From: Brucella tritici
GTDB taxonomy: Bacteria; Pseudomonadota; Alphaproteobacteria; Rhizobiales; Rhizobiaceae
Reading direction: 5' to 3'
Length of the DNA: 64,000 bases
Assembly: GCF_008932295.1 (NCBI RefSeq)
Contig: NZ_WBWA01000021.1
Span: forward strand, 1-64,000
The notes beneath the pieces were generated by a model. That model saw nothing but the letters and a program-made list of their open reading frames with translations, made no database searches and was not told where the DNA came from. Positions within the stretch are counted from its first letter, which is position 1. Every line of letters starts with the position of its first letter. This document shows, in pieces, positions 1 through 7,254 of the stretch. The position numbers and the translations under genes are program-made.

Positions 1-52
1 ATGGCGCAATCATTGCCCACTGCTGGTCATCAAGCCAGAATTCTCCTGCCAT
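1..52 (-). CDS. IS5-family transposase, N-terminal fragment cut by window edge
   Basis: Reading leftward from the ATG at 52-50, the product begins MAGEFWLDDQQWAMIAP and is still open at position 1. An aromatic-W-L-(T/D)-D-x-Q-W-x-x-I-x-P opening is characteristic of the N-terminal domain of IS5-family (IS427-group, DUF4096-type) transposases. Upstream, GGTCC and GCAGGA are the only purine-rich stretches, so the start rests on family resemblance. The catalytic DDE domain is not in the window. Confidence 0.6.
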   Translation of the reverse strand, partial: MAGEFWLDDQQWAMIAP

Positions 53-129
53 GGTCCAAAACTCCCGCTGCAGAAGCGAGTGAATCACGGAGTGCCAGTA
101 TGATCAAGAGTCTGATTGGGTTTTGGCTC
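1..129 (-). mobile_element. IS5-type insertion sequence, right end (partial)
   Basis: The start of a transposase (1-52) runs off the left edge on the minus strand. About 77 bp lie between its ATG and a plausible element terminus at 129, which read inward begins GAGCCAAAACCCAATC and is followed by TAA at 130-132. IS5-family elements insert at short TNA targets, so TAA would fit a target duplication. The other end is outside the window, so terminus and family group are inferred. Confidence 0.55.
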
Positions 130-527
130 TAACGTTTGCTGCGCAATGCGTTACGAATAGCGGGCAGCTACAACGCCGTGGACTACAGATGAGCCTCTTC
201 AACTGATGTCTCTTCTCCGACCCAAGCGAGATTTGCGCCCTGTTGTGCTTATGGGGGTGAGGTTGCAGGCGTCTTTAATGAAATACGACATATGCCGCAT
301 GGCATGGTGGTGAATTTCAGCTTCTTTTGACATCGGGTTGGGCATCTATACCAGCAGCCCCCCGTTCATATTTCGACGGTCCACTTATGTGACTACAGAG
401 CCTAACCAGAAAAATGTGAAACGGTTTTCGGGGAAGCTGCGCGTCGAAATAAACAGTCAAAGCGCGCCGATCTGGTTTAAACAGATCGAAACGCGCTCTG
501 GAGGAGGAATGAATCGGCTTTAAGCCT
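53..527. other. Gene-free stretch: IS terminus plus palindromic repeat
   Basis: No convincing gene is visible in these 475 bases. The first 77 bases are the non-coding end of the insertion sequence. A 37-bp palindrome sits at 461-497. The remaining open frames lack ribosome binding sites and recognisable protein character. Confidence 0.5.
461..497. repeat. Intergenic palindromic repeat (AGCGCG/CGCGCT ends)
   Basis: Outer arms AGCGCG (461-466) and CGCGCT (492-497) flank perfect inner arms CGATCTG (468-474) and CAGATCG (482-488) around a GTTTAAA centre. It resembles the other AGCGGTTC/GTTTAAA-type palindromes at 35839-35873 and 59376-59417, and probably belongs to the same dispersed family. 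Confidence 0.6.
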
Positions 528-746
528 TCATTGTGCTGGCGCATCGTTTTCTTGCGGTTGCGAAGCTTGGGTGGGGGCGGGAGCAGGCTGTTGAGGTGCT
601 GGAGCAGGTTCTTCTGCAAGGACCTCATTTGTCTTGGTTTTGATGTCTTCTGCCGTCTGTTGGCTAATTAGTCCTTGCGATGCGGCGAAACCGACAACGA
701 CTGCGATAATTGCACCGACGAGGGCGGCTTTGAGCTTCGGTGACAT
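528..746 (-). CDS. Small membrane protein with proline/alanine-rich tail
   Basis: A 72-residue product of unknown function. The ATG at 746 was chosen because AGGAG lies 8 nt upstream; an in-frame ATG further out has no such site. Residues 5-25 form one hydrophobic segment (KAALVGAIIAVVVGFAASQGL). It is followed by a short Gln/Thr/Lys-rich stretch and a C-terminal half dominated by APAPQQPAPAP-type repeats. This layout resembles small phage-encoded membrane proteins sometimes annotated as putative holins, but nothing here proves that. It lies beside IS and prophage DNA. Confidence 0.6.
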   Translation of the reverse strand: MSPKLKAALVGAIIAVVVGFAASQGLISQQTAEDIKTKTNEVLAEEPAPAPQQPAPAPTQASQPQENDAPAQ

Positions 747-972
747 AGTTGGCTCTCCTGCCAGATGTAATTTATGTCCCATCCAATGCATCAATATCGA
801 TTATACTGTATACGCGCCAATTGTTTCAATATTTGCTTTATCTGTTTCTCACGCTGGTTTTCATCCTGGCGTTCCTGCACACCTGCGGCTGAAAAACAGT
901 AAACCAAAGTGGAGGATGACAAATTTTGACCGTATGATAAAAATAATACAAAAACCATAATGGGAGGGGATA

Positions 973-1110
973 ATGCTTGAGAAAAATGGCGTAGAAGCAC
1001 CTCATATCTCGCCAATAGATTGGATCGAAAAGCTTCCGTTGCCGAAGTTTCTAATGCTTGCTGCGATCTGCGGTGGGGGCACCTATTTGATTCTCAGTCA
1101 GTTGATATGA
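973..1110 (+). CDS. 45-residue membrane miniprotein
   Basis: A short gene with a strong ribosome binding site, GGGAGGGG, about 3 nt before the ATG at 973. The product starts MLEKNGVEAPHISPIDWIEK and ends in a hydrophobic stretch (residues 26-45, FLMLAAICGGGTYLILSQLI), so it is probably a tail-anchored or C-terminally inserted membrane peptide. I recognise no family. The strong Shine-Dalgarno is the main evidence that it is real. It is one of four single-pass small proteins between 0.5 and 2 kb. Confidence 0.5.
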   Translation: MLEKNGVEAPHISPIDWIEKLPLPKFLMLAAICGGGTYLILSQLI

Positions 1111-1388
1111 TTATTGGTGTTGAACCGTTTGGTTGGGAATGATTCCGAACCCTCGCGGTTGACTGAAAGAGAACAGCGGTCGTGTCGACCAAACGCGACG
1201 GTATAGAAAACGCAGCGATTTGTCGGTTTCTTCTTGCGGCCAACGAACTGGCAGGCAGGTTCTTGTCCTGTCTGATCGCTGCTCCACTGTTTCTTGGGCC
1301 CGCCTGGGCGACCTGACAGGCACTTCAACAATCTAGCTTGCCAATTAATTATCTGGAGGGTGCGCTTCATTAGCGCATTGTTTTTGTT

Positions 1389-1571
1389 CTATTTGCTCGT
1401 TGGTTCGGTAGCGCCGGGTATACCGGTATTTTGGACTGTATTCCGGTCCGTGTCGTAAGTCACAATTAAATAGACAACCACAAGGGCGACAATGATTGGC
1501 ACGAGAAGGCACAGTGCTCTCAGCGCTGTTGTTGCCGAATGTTTGGCCCGGATGAGTGTACGAGTTCTCAT
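1389..1571 (-). CDS. Small membrane protein, unknown
   Basis: A 60-residue product with a basic N-terminus (MRTRTLIRAKHS), a hydrophobic segment at about residues 17-38 (ALRALCLLVPIIVALVVVYLIV), then a polar, Thr-rich tail of about 20 residues. The arrangement predicts an inner-membrane single-pass protein with its C-terminus outside. The upstream GAGA is a weak ribosome binding site. No family recognised. Confidence 0.45.
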   Translation of the reverse strand: MRTRTLIRAKHSATTALRALCLLVPIIVALVVVYLIVTYDTDRNTVQNTGIPGATEPTSK

Positions 1572-1803
1572 GCCGATTACTATCTCACGGAAAAAGTTAC
1601 AGGGATAGAAAGCGCCATATTAACAATATGCAATGTCCTCTTAACAAGTGTCATGCCCGTGAGCCCATTTCTCTTCACGAGAATATGAGGCCGCAGCTTG
1701 TGAGGATGGTCAATAATAGGCGGGATGTAGGGAGGGTTGGTTCTCCCAAATTCGCCTGTCAGGTGTGGGTAGGCTACAACGATGATATTCTAAGGGCTTT
1801 CTA

Positions 1804-1971
1804 ATGATCGGATGCATGCCACCACTTATTCTCCTGATTTTAGGAGCAGGCGTCGGTGCATTAATCGGGGGGAGTTACGGCGCAATTTATGGCGGCCTTG
1901 TCGGTTTAGCGATTGGGCTCGCCGTGATGGTCGTCCTGATTTGGATTTTGGTGAAGGCTCGCAACCGATAA
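1804..1971 (+). CDS. Glycine-zipper-like membrane miniprotein
   Basis: A 55-residue product from the ATG at 1804, with AAGGG 8 nt upstream. It is almost entirely hydrophobic and rich in small-residue spacing (GAGVGALIGGSYGAIYGGLVG), then a second apolar run (LAIGLAVMVVLIWILV) and a basic end KARNR. GxxxG-type repeats suggest helix packing, either two membrane helices or a glycine-zipper fold. Function unknown. It ends 16 bp before the convergent cytochrome b561 gene. Confidence 0.5.
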   Translation: MIGCMPPLILLILGAGVGALIGGSYGAIYGGLVGLAIGLAVMVVLIWILVKARNR

Positions 1972-1986
1972 GCCTCAACGTTAGGA

Positions 1987-2517
1987 CTACGGAAGCATCC
2001 GCTTGAGAACGTTATCCTTTTTGTAGAACTGGTGCCAGAGCGCCGCAAGTGCATGTAGGCCTGCTACGACCAGAATGGCATTCGCCAGAAAACCATGAAC
2101 TTCCTTGACAGAACCAGCAAGTTCTCGGTCAGGGGTTATGAATTGCGGAATCTTGAATAGTCCGAAGAATGACAACTCATTCCCCCGTAATTCAGCAAGC
2201 CAGATACCGAGCACCGGAATCAACACTAGAAGAGCGTAAAGGAGGTGATGTGCAAACTTGGCAGCGGTCATTTCTAAGTGTGTCATCGAACTTGGGAGTG
2301 GCGGCACAGTTGACGTGGCTCTGGCTAATAGCCGCCAGATCACAAAGGCGAGCAGCGATAATCCCAATGAGAAGTGTAACCACCACACGGTCATCCGCTC
2401 CGGTGAACCTCGTGAATAGAAGTCTTCGCCGAACGTAATGAGATAAGCACACAAAACCAGGACAAAAACTGTCCAATGCAAAAACTTCTGAACAGGGGTG
2501 TATTCGGAGCGTGACAT
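1987..2517 (-). CDS. Cytochrome b561 family protein
   Basis: A 176-residue integral membrane di-haem b-type cytochrome of the bacterial b561 (CybB) family, which passes electrons between the quinone pool and periplasmic or membrane partners. The start at 2517 is set by GGAGAA a few bases upstream. Four helices are visible. Candidate haem ligands are His14 (FLHW), the His in VWWLHFSLG, the HH pair before LLYALLVLIP, and the histidines of VHGFLANAILVVAGLHALAALWH. It faces the tail gene across a short gap and looks like a cargo gene of the accessory region, or chromosomal DNA at a deletion junction. Its substrate cannot be told from sequence. Confidence 0.85.
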   Translation of the reverse strand: MSRSEYTPVQKFLHWTVFVLVLCAYLITFGEDFYSRGSPERMTVWWLHFSLGLSLLAFVIWRLLARATSTVPPLPSSMTHLEMTAAKFAHHLLYALLVLIPVLGIWLAELRGNELSFFGLFKIPQFITPDRELAGSVKEVHGFLANAILVVAGLHALAALWHQFYKKDNVLKRMLP

Positions 2518-2628
2518 AGAATTTCTCCAACTTAGAATAATTCTATGTTTGCTTGAATTAAGGCAATCTTTTGTCTCGCAGTGAGCTAGGTGAAAGCCTG
2601 GAGAGATAAGCGCTTGGGCTTCCATGTC

Positions 2629-2992
2629 ATGGCGATAACATTGCCGGACCTGATCGCGGGCATCCACCAATGTTGTTGCCTGCAATCTGACTACAGACAA
2701 CCCGCAGGGCAATACCTGCCTGATGTCATTCAACTGGGCCCTGTACTGGACGAGCAACAATGGCGCTTCCATTGGCATTGCGCTCTACAACCTGACGACA
2801 GGCGTAAAGGTTGCCTCAGCCATATCTCCAATCGTTGCAGGTGGCGCTACATTTTCAGATTACATTACCGTGATCGACACTAGCGCCGTTAGCGGTAGCA
2901 ACACCTATGAATTGCGGCGCGAAGGTGGAGTCGGAATTGCCACTGTCACGGGGTTTGCTGGCACCATTCGCTCCCTCGTCTGGAAGCGCTGA
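2629..2992 (+). pseudogene. Phage tail protein fragment, probably frameshifted
   Basis: Frame 2 gives an open, tail-like sequence (…TTDNPQGNTCLMSFNWALYW… ending in IRSLVWKR, stop at 2990-2992). The first ATG in that frame is at 2723, has no ribosome binding site, and begins mid-domain. The better N-terminus, MAITLPDLIA from the ATG at 2629, lies in frame 1. Dropping one G from the GGG run at 2658-2660 joins the two frames without a stop. I read this as a broken small tail or virion gene. An ordinary short gene starting at 2723 is the alternative. Confidence 0.45.
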
Positions 2993-3047
2993 ACATTATC
3001 AAAATCTAATCAAAAAAAAACGCGTTCACTGCGCGGGGAGGTAATTC

Positions 3048-4112
3048 ATGGCTGTTTTGCCCGACTACGTAACCGGGACGATCACGCTCGCCAATGGATC
3101 CACGACCGTAACCGGTACGGGGACCATGTTCGCGACGGCGGCTTTTCGGGCTGGTGATACGCTCCAAATCCAAAACCTGACGGCGGTTATTGCCAGTGTC
3201 GATAGCAATACGCAGTTGACGCTCGCGGAACCGTGGACGGGTACGAGCCTAACGGACGTACCATATCGGGCGCGATATCTTCCCGACGGCGCCCGCGTTA
3301 CTGCCCAGACGACGACGCTGATTGAATTGCTGGGCAATGGTGTCCTGTCTAATATCGCCAGCCTACCAGTCGAAGACGGCAAGTTGCTTGTTGGCAATAC
3401 GGCGGGGCAGTATGAGCCGATAGATAAGGATGCGATTGGCATCCAAGACCCGAACGGCAACCTCGGCAAGCTGGCGGCGCTGACGCTGGTAGCGAACAAA
3501 ATCCTGAATACCGACGATTCCGGCGATCTCACTCAATCGGATATTACAGCGGCTGTGCTTGTGCTGCTGAAATTGGCCGGAACCGCAGCGGCGAATAAGT
3601 TGCCGTATTTAGATAGCGCTACCACAGCCGGTCTCGCAGATTACACCGACGCAGCCCGTGCGTTGACAAATCTGTCAGGTACTGCGGCAGCGGATATGCT
3701 TCCATACCTGACCGGCGCAAGTGGTGCAGGCCTGACGGCACTAACGTCATTCGCACGGACAGTGCTTGCAGCAAACGACGGTTACTCAATGTGGCAATCG
3801 ATGGGAGGCGCAACCGTCAATGGAACGTTCAAGCTTCCAGGTGGGTGGCTTCTGCAATTCACGCGAAGTTCATATGTCACTGATTCTGGAGGCTATGCCG
3901 CGGTGACTTGGCCCACATCATTCGGAAATACCGAATATCTATGTTGGTCATTTCTCGCTTCCAACAGCGTAGGGTCTCCGGTGTGGACTGTTTGGAATAC
4001 GTCACAAGGTCTTAGCCAAGCGAATTTTTACTGTGAAAACCGCTCCACCAATCAATCATTCTCTGGTCAGGCCATCCTTCTGCAGAGCTTGGCAATAGGA
4101 CGAGCACCATGA
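3048..4112 (+). CDS. Phage tail fibre protein
   Basis: A 354-residue tail fibre or receptor-binding protein. GGGAGGT lies 7 nt before the ATG. Residues 1-80 form a beta-rich N-terminal adaptor domain (TGTITLANGSTTVTGTGT). The middle carries two tandem repeats of the pattern (A/S)GTAAA-x-x-LPYL followed by Ala/Thr-rich helix, typical of trimeric fibre shafts. The last ~110 residues (FKLPGGWLLQFTRSS … AILLQSLAIGRAP) match the layout of the C-terminal gp53-like tip domain that closes many fibres. The next gene overlaps by 4 bp, the usual pairing of fibre with fibre-assembly protein. Host receptor unknown; the tip domain would decide it. Confidence 0.85.
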   Translation: MAVLPDYVTGTITLANGSTTVTGTGTMFATAAFRAGDTLQIQNLTAVIASVDSNTQLTLAEPWTGTSLTDVPYRARYLPDGARVTAQTTTLIELLGNGVLSNIASLPVEDGKLLVGNTAGQYEPIDKDAIGIQDPNGNLGKLAALTLVANKILNTDDSGDLTQSDITAAVLVLLKLAGTAAANKLPYLDSATTAGLADYTDAARALTNLSGTAAADMLPYLTGASGAGLTALTSFARTVLAANDGYSMWQSMGGATVNGTFKLPGGWLLQFTRSSYVTDSGGYAAVTWPTSFGNTEYLCWSFLASNSVGSPVWTVWNTSQGLSQANFYCENRSTNQSFSGQAILLQSLAIGRAP

Positions 4113-4543
4113 CTATCTATGCCGCTTTCAAAAACGATGGCTCTGTTTCAGGTTTTTGGGACACTGACTTCATTTCTGACACTTCCGTTATTCCCGCTGA
4201 TGCAATCGAAGTTTCTGACGAACAGCGTCGTGAATTTCTTGAGTTCCCATCCACTCGCCGATGGCATGAAGGTGCCATCATTGAATTTGTGTGCGTTCCG
4301 CCTCTACCAACGGTCGAAACCTATAGACAAGCGGTTCAATCCAAAATCGATGCAAAAGCTCACGATAGGCAATATGACAGTGGTGCAACTCTTGCCAGTT
4401 ACGTCAACTCGACCATGCCGGAATGGGCAACAGAGGCACAGGCATTCATCGGGTGGCGAGATTGTGTTTGGGCATATGCGCTGAATGAATTGGACAAGGT
4501 TCAGCAAGGTTCAGCAAGGTCTAAGAGAGCATCCAAGTGTTGA
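4109..4543 (+). CDS. Tail fibre assembly protein with frameshifted C-terminus
   Basis: A 144-residue product translationally coupled to the fibre gene (ATGA overlap at 4109-4112). The body, including WRDCVWAYALNELDKVQQG, matches phage tail-assembly chaperones. The last 12 residues are Arg/Ser/Lys-rich and unlike the family. A perfect tandem duplication of a 10-bp unit (4501-4510, 4511-4520) lies exactly where the sequence departs. With one copy removed the frame continues as LREHPSVEDFVRELPELDW… to a stop at 4593-4595, which is the expected family ending. The gene is therefore probably mutated, losing about 24 native residues. Confidence 0.75.
   Translation: MTIYAAFKNDGSVSGFWDTDFISDTSVIPADAIEVSDEQRREFLEFPSTRRWHEGAIIEFVCVPPLPTVETYRQAVQSKIDAKAHDRQYDSGATLASYVNSTMPEWATEAQAFIGWRDCVWAYALNELDKVQQGSARSKRASKC
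4501..4520 (+). repeat. Tandem 10-bp duplication (frameshifting)
   Basis: Two abutting copies of TCAGCAAGGT (4501-4510 and 4511-4520), preceded by a further AAGGT. Because 10 is not a multiple of three, the second copy shifts the reading frame of the tail fibre assembly gene. Slipped-strand replication is the simplest origin. Confidence 0.9.
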
Positions 4544-4551
4544 AGATTTTG

Positions 4552-5760
4552 TCAGAGAGTTGCCGGAACTGGATTGGTCTTCACTGGGTCGATAGGACCA
4601 TCAGTTTGCTGTGCACCATTTTGAAAGGGAAGCTTGATCTGTTTAGCTTTCCTTCGCCCGAAATCTGTGATCGGGCGCTCGAACGTTGTATAAGTAATTT
4701 GGCTGACAATAAGCGTGAACGCCAAACCAAGGCTAAGCACAGCAACGGCTTCAGCATCGCCAAGCGCTTCATTGGATCCATAAATGCGATAGAATAATTC
4801 ATAAACAGCGAGGAAGCAGAAGACGTGTAGCAAGTATATCCCATACGACCGGGCGCCAACCCATGCGATGGGGCGCCAAAAAGTGTCGGCATGCTTGAAG
4901 AGGTACCCTTGTTTATAGGATGCAAACCAAACCAATACGCCGGACAGTATAGCGACGATACCGACCGAATAACGGCTATGCCCTCCCGCAACTAACCAGC
5001 AGATTAGGATTATGATTGCCGGTAACAGAGTTCTACGCAGGAAGGTGTTATTCATGAATTGAGGTCGAATTCGTGAAAGAACACCGTTGTCTTCGGCTAC
5101 AGCAATAATCACACCCCATAGCATGGCGTCCAATCGCGTTACCCAGAATAACGACAACAACGGCCTATCGAGCGGGAATTGCACAACGATTAGTGCGACC
5201 GCAAGCCACCAGAACTTTCGCCGGAGAAATATGATTAGTAACGGAAGGGCGATATAGAACTGCTCTTCCAGCGAAAGCGACCAAAAATGCGTATTAGCGC
5301 CACAAAAGTCGCTTTGGTTCACGGAGCACCAGTATGCGCGCCAATTCGACATATAGATAAGCTGAAAGAAAGCGTCGGTTATATTGCCGATTGGGGTTTT
5401 CAGCACTCCCCTATCATTCCAGAATGCTGACAGTAATACAGCAATGAGAAGAGTGAGCCATGCCATCGGTATAAGTCGAAAGAAGCGACGGAACCAAAAG
5501 CGGATAAGCAAGTCTGCTTGTTCTCGACGAGGTTGGGTACGTAAATTGAGTATGGTTCTCGTTACAACATAGCCGGAGATGGCGAAGAAAATATCTACTC
5601 CCGCCCAGAAATGGAATTTCTGGATTACAGGTAGCCAATAAATTTCCCTCACCGGAGCAAGAAATGGGTAGTGGGCCAGCATCACCAAAATTACAGCAAC
5701 ACCGCGCAGCACTTCAATTTCTTGATTTTTTTGGTTGCTCAAGTTCGATGCCAGCCCCAC
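4552..5760 (-). CDS. Acyltransferase-3 family (OafA-type) membrane acyltransferase
   Basis: A 402-residue polytopic protein of the acyltransferase-3 family, which O-acetylates lipopolysaccharide or other surface glycans. The hallmark RGVAVILVMLAH places the likely catalytic His at residue 30. FFAISGYV and about ten hydrophobic segments follow. The start is a GTG at 5760 without a clear ribosome binding site; a TTG six codons in, behind GGGG, is possible. The 3' end overlaps the tail-assembly region convergently. Sitting beside the fibre gene, it is a good candidate for lysogenic conversion that changes the phage receptor. The acyl group and glycan are unknown. Confidence 0.85.
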   Translation of the reverse strand: MGLASNLSNQKNQEIEVLRGVAVILVMLAHYPFLAPVREIYWLPVIQKFHFWAGVDIFFAISGYVVTRTILNLRTQPRREQADLLIRFWFRRFFRLIPMAWLTLLIAVLLSAFWNDRGVLKTPIGNITDAFFQLIYMSNWRAYWCSVNQSDFCGANTHFWSLSLEEQFYIALPLLIIFLRRKFWWLAVALIVVQFPLDRPLLSLFWVTRLDAMLWGVIIAVAEDNGVLSRIRPQFMNNTFLRRTLLPAIIILICWLVAGGHSRYSVGIVAILSGVLVWFASYKQGYLFKHADTFWRPIAWVGARSYGIYLLHVFCFLAVYELFYRIYGSNEALGDAEAVAVLSLGLAFTLIVSQITYTTFERPITDFGRRKAKQIKLPFQNGAQQTDGPIDPVKTNPVPATL

Positions 5761-5944
5761 AAATTCAGCTTGTCTGAATTACCTCAATTTTTCCAATAAA
5801 TCAAAACAGGTTTAGCCGACGTGCGTTGAATTTACCGTCGAAATTTGCCTAATCTGGGATAACCTATACTCGTACTAGTTAATACGGACGAAAATCTATA
5901 AATGATGCGAATTGAATAAGCTTACTATTCGCCGAGGGGGGCAG

Positions 5945-7099
5945 GTGAGAAATCGATCAGTAGATGGTCTCCGAGGTCTGGCTGCCGTTAGCGTGATGTT
6001 TGCTCATTTTCTCACGGCATCTTCACCTTTTTTGCTAACCAGATACTACGGAGACTGGTTAGCATTCGGCACCCACGATTATTCAACGCACGACAAAATA
6101 TTCAGCTTCCCATTAGTCTCAGTTTTCTACAATGGACTGTTCGCGGTGCAGATTTTTTTTGTGTTGTCTGGGTTTGTATTGGTAAATCCCATTGTCATAA
6201 AAGACAGGCGTCGTATCATCGCAAGACTAATATCGCGTCCGGTTCGACTAGGTCTCCCAATTCTAATTGTATCGCTAGTAAGCTACGTGATTTTTCTTCT
6301 GGGTGGCTATTTCAATATCCCTGCGGGTGAAGTATCGGGATCTCGGTGGCTTTCTACAAGCATTGGAACAACGATCCCTATCTCCCAAGGTATTCCTCTC
6401 GTTTTGTATGAAGGAATGATTTTTGGGAAGGGAGATATCGTACCACAATTATGGACATTACGCGTTGAGTTTTGGGGGTCTATGGCTCTTCTAGGCATCG
6501 CTGTACTGTCTGGCAGTAGATATGCGCTTGTTGGCATAACGGCTCTATTCGTGGGATGCCTAAGTCTGACTGGCACCGATTGGCAGTTCTTTGTGGCTTT
6601 CCCTCTGGGGGCCGCGTTAAGTTTCTCGCCGCTCTCGGGGCAGGTTGTAGCAGCATTCTTGTTTGGGATTGGCATCTTCCTTGGTGGCTTTCAAGATGGT
6701 CATTGGCTGTATAGTCTATTGCCTGCACCATTTGAGAATAATAGGGCATTTTACAGTTTGATCGGAGCAATATTGTTGGTTCAATCTGTTCGATCTGGAT
6801 TTTTATCATCGTTTTTCAACACAAAGTTGGTGCAGTTCTTAGGTAGGATGTCGTTCGGTATATATTTGATACATTTTACGGTTATTTGCACAATATGGTC
6901 ATGGCTGTATTTGCGTTATGTTGGTAATACATTCAACATTGTTATCATAACTGCATCCTGCGTATCTTTAACGCTATTCATTTCGTTCATTTTTGAAAAA
7001 TGCTGCGACCGACCATCAATTGATTTAGGGAACTCCTTTGCGCGTTGGGTTGTGAGAAGTCGAGATATCAACAGTAATCCTCCGGAATTTGCGACTTAG
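5945..7099 (+). CDS. Second acyltransferase-3 family protein
   Basis: A 384-residue product if translation starts at the GTG at 5945, chosen because GAGG lies 7 nt upstream. The in-frame TTG at 5912 has no such site. It carries VDGLRGLAAVSVMFAH (probable catalytic His21) and FFVLSGFVL, then about ten membrane helices ending in a basic tail. It is only distantly similar to the divergent neighbour at 4552-5760, so the pair is not a recent duplication. Base composition is visibly AT-richer than the core genes to the right, consistent with transfer. The role is probably O-acylation of a surface polysaccharide. Confidence 0.85.
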   Translation: MRNRSVDGLRGLAAVSVMFAHFLTASSPFLLTRYYGDWLAFGTHDYSTHDKIFSFPLVSVFYNGLFAVQIFFVLSGFVLVNPIVIKDRRRIIARLISRPVRLGLPILIVSLVSYVIFLLGGYFNIPAGEVSGSRWLSTSIGTTIPISQGIPLVLYEGMIFGKGDIVPQLWTLRVEFWGSMALLGIAVLSGSRYALVGITALFVGCLSLTGTDWQFFVAFPLGAALSFSPLSGQVVAAFLFGIGIFLGGFQDGHWLYSLLPAPFENNRAFYSLIGAILLVQSVRSGFLSSFFNTKLVQFLGRMSFGIYLIHFTVICTIWSWLYLRYVGNTFNIVIITASCVSLTLFISFIFEKCCDRPSIDLGNSFARWVVRSRDINSNPPEFAT

Positions 7100-7122
7100 C
7101 CGACCCATACCATGATGAAACG

Positions 7123-7146
7123 AGCCGCCCACCGAGGCGGCTTTTT
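7123..7146 (+). terminator. Rho-independent terminator after second acyltransferase
   Basis: Arms AGCCGCC (7123-7129) and GGCGGCT (7136-7142) with a 6-nt loop, followed by a run of T. It lies 24 bp after the stop of the acyltransferase gene and separates it from the lysis genes. Confidence 0.8.
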
Positions 7147-7161
7147 CTTTGCCAATAAAAA

Positions 7162-7189
7162 AACCTCGGCAGAGGACGCTGCCGAGGTT
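7162..7189. terminator. Perfect 10-bp hairpin with T-run on the minus strand
   Basis: AACCTCGGCA (7162-7171) pairs perfectly with TGCCGAGGTT (7180-7189). The A-run at 7157-7163 makes it a terminator for leftward transcription. No minus-strand gene lies immediately to the right, so it may insulate the acyltransferase from antisense reading, or fold in the 5' leader of the lysozyme mRNA. Confidence 0.5.
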
Positions 7190-7254
7190 ACGCTAAGTTG
7201 AAGCGGGGGCTTCAACAGAACCCATTTATCATCTCACAAAGTAAGGAAAACACA

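Noticed and set aside
1-132. Rightward 43-codon open frame starting at base 1
   Set aside because: It lies antisense to the transposase start, whose sequence is recognisable, and has no protein character.
791-1015. Leftward 74-codon frame
   Set aside because: It overlaps the 45-residue gene at 973, which has a strong ribosome binding site, and itself has no clear ribosome binding site or family likeness.
1098-1370. Two overlapping leftward frames of 90 and 70 codons
   Set aside because: They have no ribosome binding site, basic low-complexity composition, and conflict with each other; I treat 1111-1388 as non-coding.
1556-1804. Rightward 82-codon frame
   Set aside because: It begins antisense inside the 1389-1571 gene, has no ribosome binding site and no recognisable composition.
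5912-5944. Upstream TTG start for the second acyltransferase
   Set aside because: It lacks a ribosome binding site, while GTG at 5945 has GAGG at ideal spacing.
7157-7189. Hairpin as an attachment site
   Set aside because: It is a simple terminator-like stem with flanking A-run, with no similarity to the tRNA-Cys 3' end.
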